9,589 nt of DNA, from contig NZ_BPFX01000068.1 in NCBI RefSeq assembly GCF_019655855.1, forward strand, positions 1 to 9,589, read 5' to 3'. Position 1 is the first letter of the stretch. Each line of letters begins with the position of its first letter. This document shows positions 9,001 to 9,589 of the stretch, piece by piece. The notes below the pieces were generated by a model that was not told where the DNA came from, did no database searches, and saw only the letters and a list, made by a program, of their open reading frames with translations. The stretch comes from Pseudomonas paralcaligenes (lineage in GTDB: Bacteria; Pseudomonadota; Gammaproteobacteria; Pseudomonadales; Pseudomonadaceae). Both the position numbers and the translations under genes were made by a program.

Positions 9001-9586
9001 GCTTCTTGGCCGCAGTCCAGAGCATGGTGTAATTGAACCGGAGGTCGCGATCACCGTTGACCATCACCTGGCCGTCCTTGGTGAACGGCGCGCCGCCGGC
9101 ATCCAGCGTGAAGGTGTTGCCTCGGTAGAGGCCGGCCATCGGTCGCTCGGCGGCGGGGTTCTTCCCGATGTACCAGTCGAAGTAGGCCGCCACCGCCTCC
9201 TGGGCCTCCTCCATGGTGCGCGCACGGGCTGGTGTGCTGGCCGGGGCTTCGGCGCTGCTGTCGTCCACGGTTGAACTGGGGAACTCGCGCGCCAGGTCCA
9301 CCAGCTCGCGGATCGGTGCATCGAGTCGGATGACCTTCACGTCCTCGCCGCCGTCGCGGGCCGCCAGCCACTGGTGATGGCCGTCCAGCACATGGCCGTC
9401 ACTCGATACCAGGATGGATCGGCTACCGCCCTCGAACGACTTGGCCCTGGCCACCTTCTCGCGGCTGAACTCAGCCTGCGCAGGCTTCAGGCTCGCGGCC
9501 GGCACAGTTTGTTCCTGGTGCGAGACGCCCCGGGCGTTCATGAAGTTGACCATCGCGCCGCGGTGCTCGGCCTTGATCTGCGGCAT
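35..9586 (-). CDS. giant multidomain phage polyvalent protein (PLxRFG / DarB-like family), possibly 5'-partial
   Basis: One uninterrupted frame of 3183 codons ends at TGA (35..37). Modules seen in order: ParB-like domain with VLDGHHQW (66-73); possible ART-like domain (238-345); conserved unassigned middle (400-1275); amino-methyltransferase with VLEPSAGMG (1323-1331) and NPPF (1448-1451); zinc-peptidase motifs HELQH (1694-1698) and HEMTH (1890-1894); PBECR/LPD3-like nuclease with GHG (2098-2100) and YLH (2163-2165); PLSRFG (2507-2512) in a long helical C-terminal part. Known context: such proteins, including P1 DarB-like and Bcep22-type podovirus giants, are usually virion-associated and injected with the DNA to counter host defences. 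I infer the same role here. No GK[ST] Walker A motif was seen, so the helicase half of DarB is missing, and no lytic transglycosylase motif was found. The first Met (9584..9586) is only the first ATG in the window. The codon before it is GAC and no stop is seen, so the chain may begin further upstream. The family is sure; the individual activities are not. Confidence 0.95.
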   Translation of the reverse strand: MPQIKAEHRGAMVNFMNARGVSHQEQTVPAASLKPAQAEFSREKVARAKSFEGGSRSILVSSDGHVLDGHHQWLAARDGGEDVKVIRLDAPIRELVDLAREFPSSTVDDSSAEAPASTPARARTMEEAQEAVAAYFDWYIGKNPAAERPMAGLYRGNTFTLDAGGAPFTKDGQVMVNGDRDLRFNYTMLWTAAKKRADGQPAQQKASAPGEAASEAPAASRPGLPPLVSVGPSGFEPTPIGGKLYREMSPQNLADALRMHNQGNVSSAFFTDNIDLALGQGENRGVMVQYRGEAVSGSQHQKPGITERTGREYRADYVGADAIDQVLLPGGVRLGVLAKNMLVRHFDRAELEEGRILYTRKGVDVGAPLHELLATGTQQPVPAEQAPRGVLAKKAETEGEATEFPLKAAAASYSGISHSGTDRAKSDAQEFQTYIDVARDAGLALAHTDAQKAAVEQAAGELRAEYLRQYGRLMNVRSSTYSGFVAGRSRLNARQADQRNSAYNRAIDTFVAWQKANEDRVRRAALDARTPEQVQADQQAVETARRENAELKDAKDLDLMRSILSWKKGGEPVEIARGALLAGVNKGRDGYPSSIKLQPADGGTLVDDKFDLATLFRERGMSVPESKRRVRELVDAVRAEDAAQALATPAAAPHAEASAVPAAASKTPRLDAHVDLMKRVRSGEATADEYKAAFAHADGNQEALAAELNTMKKDELLRSGGYSFFHRYRNDNKANIVQALVNRIIDEYALGRRYGSSSFVMSAAGLAAHRQAQDLALRELVANTTEEDIKAHAAEVAAERKDLQDRREAQQKAIANPQTLAEFRQAVSYNMEAHGETRQQAFMRLTPEQRIRYDELEADSTKAQREQAKVQAKTQVASAGQTTASEVIETKHTKHGHDLFVIQLDERVGREDYDTLNSSAKRLGGSYSSYRGNGAVPGFQFRTRDAAEAFRKLVVGDTADAQAIAEARRDAFEDDRSQSAVERLRTMAQALDERAEESLGRERKQNTDRRARMAASAEAAARADKALAATMSNLAQAIEDGRAKFLDTVRQKVQVEFLGRELRNAKDAQIRATSPSYADQEKRKGEPVDAETVDYATFPTYTAMRSDLASLARQMVDVDGLKKLGARLEKVADDVTEAYTEWAKQNLLSVSRFTRGDQLADFKGREDAERAIRRSGLSGKAIVLPVKRGLNRIIMAPSEAMKQGLWQGDGDKRITLAGEFGRELVQALGRRSGSRINLPWALESAHEKRKRLEGMGILTGSEYRSALREFAALREAPAAPDKIKEMERAMIGRRNDGLDFFPTSDAVVGAMLDAAEIDEGMSVLEPSAGMGHIADAIREQAGVEPDVVELSGERRELLEAKGYRVAGSDFMEMQPRGSFTFGDVFRAPDGTLGVMRGQGGMGSNRVRLQPLDENGMPDDRRSQYVDRDDLVGVEHRGADSGYDRIVMNPPFSKGRDIQHVQHAYSLLRPGGRLVAIMGEGAFFQSNSRAESFRAWLDGVGGTSESLPEGSFMDPALPVNTGVNARLVVIDKPLADEASPSQPDEQPTVQYSFAGRNAQGADRLALETARQRIAMGEDAEAVRQDTGWHRGADGRWRFEVSDDQARIAVAGANAASIIANAEIRALEDGRTGATVGDVLDHQQLFAAYPSLRDLPLRLMPADSSALARLQRRPVGFAVQMQGSIPRDEVASPLIHELQHAIQNIEGFALGGSRRMFASDLDATGAETYRRLAGEVEARNVQMRMRMTPGLRQAIAPEATADVPSGEVLVTFNGTDLVGAPQPQNITGRPPMTAQGLVRAFDLQFPKLTKAVRTMLQRGQEGKRGGLVFIDSPDPLRIAGVFSRKTGTSLSASVQLFEDKGRIQGFYDAKSGLTFLVGPNLDPVTGPAVLLHEMTHGQQREKIDRQASNMLMNRASAKSADLRAFLDRVAARMVDAGETANPREAAAYIVEQAVIEGREQGFGEADSRFLGWVDQAIGKPVGDFLRSVLAMVRQWMLRHGMPIGQITVSDLVDYAMAGVEQAAAGNVRGEGLSLSQDDLQKARILQGPPVSVLRGDEAPRGMAAVREWATQLFKEQGGLANNPDLGAVVLDGRAVRDSLGHGKPNPYKYAAFAAVKEVLERGALVHQASYKGGESFYVSAPVVIDGMDDIVTVLVRREPSMQRMYLHSVATKGYLLSRRGSGADADAAEQRTGSSGSEDVASVLQRLLTATLDSGPGDGPQFSRSGLREIAGKATLELNRTFTAPGKLSWWHKTIGTMYNLAERSPFFKPVFESAQGFIDDVSHYAADAAEHAPKLLPKLETWRDIAKSPVSATDNKAVAKPVFEGTLMWARDVDGQPVRVESLAERAAKLTADQKAEILLATGKIPPGMLNAWRALSPEQFGKMVDSRYEAQVLKAGIVWTDAELRSIFKLTDQQVALYREFRAATDRSLDTMARADMLRFAGDDAKELRDDVMDAPDVHIAARVLRDHLARRADDWPDRATHLLNLAHGVTERAERVAQLQAEGYAPLSRFGKYTVDVVDQDGERQYFSLFESKREANLMAEQMKVAFPGANISQGTLSEEAYKLFAGITPETLELFGNALGFDSQGDSAQNQAFQEYLRLTKTNRSAMRRLIHRKGIAGYSEDVGRVLASFVYSNARQTAAGLHLGDLAEAVDAIPQQQGELKDAAVRLAEYIRNPQEEAQAVRGLLFAQYLGGSVASAFVNMTQPVAVSFPWLSQYGGAGKAAAALGRAAKHMSTKGYQYEADLAKALKVAEDDGVVSPQEVHQLMAQARGSGSLRAGDGTRAGEARAMASNAVSRLSVAWGKLFGAAEQVNRRVTFIAAYRLAKEQGMPDPAAFARRAVTETQFVYSKASKMQWGRGAVGGTLMTFKTYSVAYLELMHRLWNQGEPGSQERKDGRKAAMLMIATLMLMSGVGGLPFGEDAEDLIDGAAQLMGYNFSAQKAKQQFLDDVFGQGLAGFIEKGVTGLPGMPLDVSGRLGMGNLIPGTGLLQERTDHTRDVLEIAGPAGDMASRFVSGGRKILGGDIGAGLLEMSPTAVRNAAKGVDMAATGMYRDTKGYKVLETSHLEAAMKAIGFQPASVAQVQEANWLNQRAKAFYSLRAQEIRAQWAAGIFERDQGKVAAARQQIADWNARNPDQPMIIRVPDIMRRVREMSKSKDQRIADTAPRAMRAAMREELARSRE
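38..406 (-). other. protein region: charged C-terminal tail
   Basis: Residues about 3061-3183 are highly helical and charged. Notable parts are the aromatic/basic helix NWLNQRAKAFYSLRAQEIRA (3088-3107), a helix that ends DWNARNPD (3130-3137), and a very basic end (MRRVREMSKSKDQR, 3148-3161; RAMRAAMREELARSRE, 3168-3183). Such a tail may bind nucleic acid or other virion proteins; this is inference from composition. Confidence 0.45.
407..1219 (-). other. protein region: C-terminal helical region with hydrophobic segment
   Basis: Residues about 2790-3060. Blocks include GAAEQVNRRVTFIAAYRLAK (2808-2827), GTLMTFKTYSVAYLELMHRL (2864-2883) and the hydrophobic stretch AAMLMIATLMLMSGVGGLPF (2900-2919). 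The rest is Gly/Pro/Leu-rich, for example GLPGMPLD (2966-2973) and LGMGNLIPGTGLL (2978-2990). It resembles the C-terminal portion of other polyvalent phage proteins (possibly the LPD38 group, from memory). The hydrophobic stretch is long enough to span or associate with a membrane but could equally be a buried helix. Confidence 0.5.
1427..2935 (-). other. protein region: PLxRFG domain region
   Basis: Residues about 2218-2720, beginning with PQFSRSG (2218-2224). The name-giving motif is present exactly as PLSRFG (2507-2512) inside GYAPLSRFGKYTVDVVD (2504-2520). Around it lie mostly helical stretches, a strand pair (KYTVDVVDQDGERQYFSLF, 2513-2531), then RLIHRKGIAGYSEDVGRVLA (2611-2630) and QYLGGSVASAFVNMTQPVAV (2691-2710). 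The PLxRFG domain is a recurrent part of giant phage proteins. Its function is unknown; the location suggests a structural, packaging or delivery role. Confidence 0.8.
2915..2935 (-). other. junction heptapeptide PQFSRSG
   Basis: Residues 2218-2224 read PQFSRSG and follow a Gly/Ser/Asp/Pro-rich linker (2176-2217). The same pattern, [VP]-Q-[FY]-S-x-[AS]-G, appears as VQYSFAG at 1548-1554, after another flexible linker. Both sit at the start of a new module. It could be a conserved module start or a recognition or cleavage site. Confidence 0.45.
3059..3469 (-). other. protein domain: PBECR / LPD3-like nuclease domain
   Basis: Residues about 2040-2176. The chain runs PPVSVLRGDE (2046-2055), a helix, DLGAVVLDGR (2082-2091), GHGKPNPYKYAAFAAVKEVL (2098-2117), a strand-rich stretch with YVSAPVVID (2135-2143) and IVTVLVRRE (2148-2156), and MYLHSVATKGY (2162-2172). 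The GHG, a Lys (K2106) on the following helix and the final YLH (H2165) fit the phage Barnase-EndoU-ColicinE5/D-RelE (PBECR) nuclease group often found in polyvalent proteins. Such domains are predicted RNases; the target here is unknown. A Gly/Ser/Asp-rich linker (2176-2197) follows. Confidence 0.7.
3521..4225 (-). other. protein domain: zinc-metallopeptidase-like domain 2 (HEMTH)
   Basis: Residues about 1788-2022. A central strand SGLTFLVGPNLD (1869-1880) leads into AVLLHEMTH (1886-1894), with H1890, E1891 and H1894 forming the HExxH zincin motif. Downstream, the sequence around NPREAAAYIVEQ (1939-1950) supplies E1942 or E1949 as a possible third zinc ligand, as in other HExxH...E peptidases. 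It is followed by helices and an ITVSDLVDYAMAGVEQAA end (2004-2021). It is the second zincin module in the chain, directly after the first. Catalysis is predicted from the motif only. Confidence 0.75.
4226..4945 (-). other. protein domain: zinc-metallopeptidase-like domain 1 (HELQH ... GEVEAR; LPD23-type)
   Basis: Residues about 1548-1787. It begins with VQYSFAG (1548-1554), then a helix and TGWHRGADGRWRFEV (1585-1599), LFAAYPSL (1643-1650), the zincin motif HELQH (1694-1698; followed by AIQNIEGFALGG) and GEVEAR (1732-1737). H1694 and H1698 would bind zinc with E1695 as catalytic base; E1733 or E1735 could be the third ligand. This arrangement is familiar from the metallopeptidase domains of phage polyvalent proteins (LPD23/MPTase-type; name from memory). 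Possible roles are cutting host factors or self-processing. Confidence 0.75.
4925..4945 (-). other. junction heptapeptide VQYSFAG
   Basis: Residues 1548-1554 read VQYSFAG at the boundary between the methyltransferase and the first peptidase domain, directly after the linker ADEASPSQPDEQPT (1534-1547). It matches the PQFSRSG heptapeptide at 2218-2224 in pattern. Confidence 0.45.
4994..5731 (-). other. protein domain: DNA amino-methyltransferase (N6-adenine type)
   Basis: Residues about 1286-1531. It opens with DFFPTSDAVVGAMLDAA (1299-1315), as in many Rossmann-fold adenine methyltransferases. SAM-binding motif I is VLEPSAGMG (1323-1331). An acidic strand end DVVELSGERRELLEAKG (1346-1362) corresponds to motif II, and GSDFMEM (1367-1373) to motif III. 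The catalytic motif IV is NPPF (1448-1451), preceded by strand YDRIVM (1442-1447). LLRPGGRLVAIMGEG (1466-1480) and LVVIDKP (1526-1532) form later core strands. The order motif I before NPPF fits the gamma-like class. No sizeable target-recognition domain follows, since the next domain starts near 1548, so sequence specificity may be low. Likely role: modification of phage DNA against host restriction, as for DarB-like proteins. Confidence 0.88.
5273..5458 (-). other. protein region: beta-rich insertion inside the methyltransferase
   Basis: Residues about 1377-1438 lie between motif III (GSDFMEM) and the strand before NPPF. Simple adenine methyltransferases have only about 10 residues there. 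The insert has short strands FTFGDVF (1379-1385), LGVMRG (1392-1397), RVRLQPLD (1405-1412) and DLVGVEHRG (1429-1437) joined by Gly/Asp turns. This looks like a small SH3/KOW-type barrel. It might contact DNA or act as a target-recognition element. Family assignment is inference. Confidence 0.6.
6392..6715 (-). other. protein region: long charged helical / coiled-coil segment
   Basis: Residues about 958-1065 are nearly free of Pro and Gly and rich in Ala, Arg, Glu, Asp, Lys and Gln (for example AQAIAEARRDAFEDDR, 961-976, and RRARMAASAEAAARADKALA, 1009-1028). This looks like extended helix or coiled coil that spaces the preceding small domain from the segment before the methyltransferase. It is structural by inference only. 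Confidence 0.5.
6722..6931 (-). other. protein domain: conserved module with GGSYSSYRG-x5-PGFQF block
   Basis: Residues about 886-955. A strand-rich beginning (DLFVIQLDERV, 898-908) is followed by a helix (YDTLNSSAKRLGG, 913-925), the block SYSSYRG (926-932) and GAVPGFQF (934-941), then the helix DAAEAFRKLV (945-954). The strand-helix-strand-helix order suggests a small alpha/beta domain. Similar blocks occur, as I recall, next to methyltransferase or helicase modules of DarB-like phage proteins. No catalytic residues can be named. A coiled-coil-like region follows directly. Confidence 0.4.
7952..8359 (-). other. protein domain: conserved helical module of unknown function
   Basis: Residues about 410-545, predominantly helical by composition. 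A central block runs YLRQYGRLMNVRSSTYSGFV (466-485) followed by AGRSRLNARQADQRNSAYNR (486-505) and an amphipathic helix ending DTFVAWQ (508-514). The Arg/Asn-rich 'AGRSxxNxRQA' block looks like a conserved signature of polyvalent phage proteins, from general recollection, but I cannot name a family or activity. It is followed by a charged helix (530-556) and a small strand-rich stretch (565-610). Confidence 0.4.
8552..8875 (-). other. protein domain: possible ADP-ribosyltransferase-like (ART) domain
   Basis: Residues about 238-345. The order is strand with Arg (GKLYRE, 242-247), a helix (NLADALRMH, 252-260), then SSAFFTDNIDLALGQG (266-281), a hydrophobic strand GVMVQYRG (285-292), and finally REYRADYVGADAIDQVLL (311-328). 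ART-fold toxins typically show an Arg (or His) on the first strand, a 'ST/S-x-FF-T-x-x-x-x-A' turn-helix, and a Glu near the end. R246, S266/S267 and E312 could fill these places. This is a motif-order match by eye, not a firm assignment; it could be another polyvalent-associated domain. Confidence 0.4.
9008..9226 (-). other. protein domain: unrecognised small module
   Basis: Residues about 121-193, bounded by an Ser/Ala/Pro-rich linker before (104-120) and an Ala/Pro/Gln-rich linker after (198-226). It starts with a helix containing the aromatic cluster AAYFDWYIG (133-141), followed by an apparently beta-rich stretch (LYRGNTFTLD, 153-162; GQVMVNG, 172-178) and ends in a basic helix TAAKKRA (191-197). 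I do not recognise a family. The compact size and clean linker boundaries suggest an independent fold. No catalytic signature was seen. Confidence 0.4.
9272..9505 (-). other. protein domain: ParB-like N-terminal domain
   Basis: Residues about 28-105. The segment has a 'LKPAQAEFS' stretch (33-41), a strand ILVSSDGHVLDGHHQW (58-73), then a VKVIRLD strand (83-89) and a helix. This order matches the ParB/sulfiredoxin-like fold, in which a box near GHHR or GERR forms the active or nucleotide-binding site. Here the box reads DGHHQW (68-73), so the arginines that bind CTP in chromosomal ParB proteins are absent. ParB-like domains of this variant are common at the front of polyvalent phage proteins, where a nuclease or DNA-binding role has been suggested. 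Function is inferred only from fold-type resemblance. Confidence 0.75.
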
Positions 9587-9589
9587 GTC

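Noticed and set aside
8246..9274. A 342-codon plus-strand frame opposite the N-terminal domains (and a similar 300-codon one at 6896..7798)
   Set aside because: Same reason: antisense shadows of a GC-rich gene, with low-complexity translations, no family resemblance and no upstream ribosome binding site of note.
35..9586. Lytic transglycosylase or helicase domain in the giant protein
   Set aside because: No GLMQ-type transglycosylase signature and no GK[ST] Walker A or DEAD/DExH motif with helicase context was found on reading the chain.
1..9589. tRNA, rRNA, CRISPR array, IS element or direct repeats
   Set aside because: The whole span is occupied by one coding frame; no spaced repeats, transposase or tRNA-like sequence was seen.

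Overview
The window is almost entirely one gene. A single minus-strand reading frame of 3183 codons (35..9586) runs from the right edge to a TGA at 35..37 with no internal stop. It encodes a giant multidomain phage 'polyvalent' protein: the type of very large, modular, virion-delivered anti-host protein known from tailed phages and conjugative elements, for example the DarB-like proteins and the PLxRFG-domain proteins. The DNA is strongly GC-rich, with G/C-ending codons and Ala/Arg/Gly/Leu-rich protein, which suggests a phage or prophage of a high-GC proteobacterium. A Pseudomonas-like or Burkholderia-like host is plausible but not proven. No chromosomal housekeeping gene, RNA gene, IS element or CRISPR array is visible.

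Domain order, by residue from the first Met in the window: ParB-like N-terminal domain (about 28-105); an unrecognised small module (about 121-195); a possible ADP-ribosyltransferase-like domain (about 238-345); a long region of about 900 residues made of helical or coiled-coil stretches and conserved but unassigned modules (about 400-1275); an amino-methyltransferase with VLEPSAGMG and NPPF motifs and a beta-rich insertion (about 1286-1531); two successive zinc-metallopeptidase-like domains, HELQH at 1694-1698 and HEMTH at 1890-1894; a Barnase/EndoU/ColicinE5/RelE-type (PBECR/LPD3-like) nuclease domain (about 2040-2176); and a C-terminal region of about 960 residues with the diagnostic PLSRFG motif at 2507-2512 and one strongly hydrophobic segment. 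Ala/Pro/Ser/Asp-rich linkers separate many of the modules.

From what is known of such proteins, the chain is probably carried in the virion and delivered into the host with the phage DNA. There the methyltransferase could modify incoming DNA against restriction, the peptidases could cut host proteins or process the chain itself, and the nuclease and ART-like domains could hit host RNA or proteins. All of this is inference from domain content. The frame is still open at the right edge, so the true start may lie outside the window. The only non-coding sequence is 34 bases at the left edge (1..34), which shows no convincing element, and the 3 bases 9587..9589.
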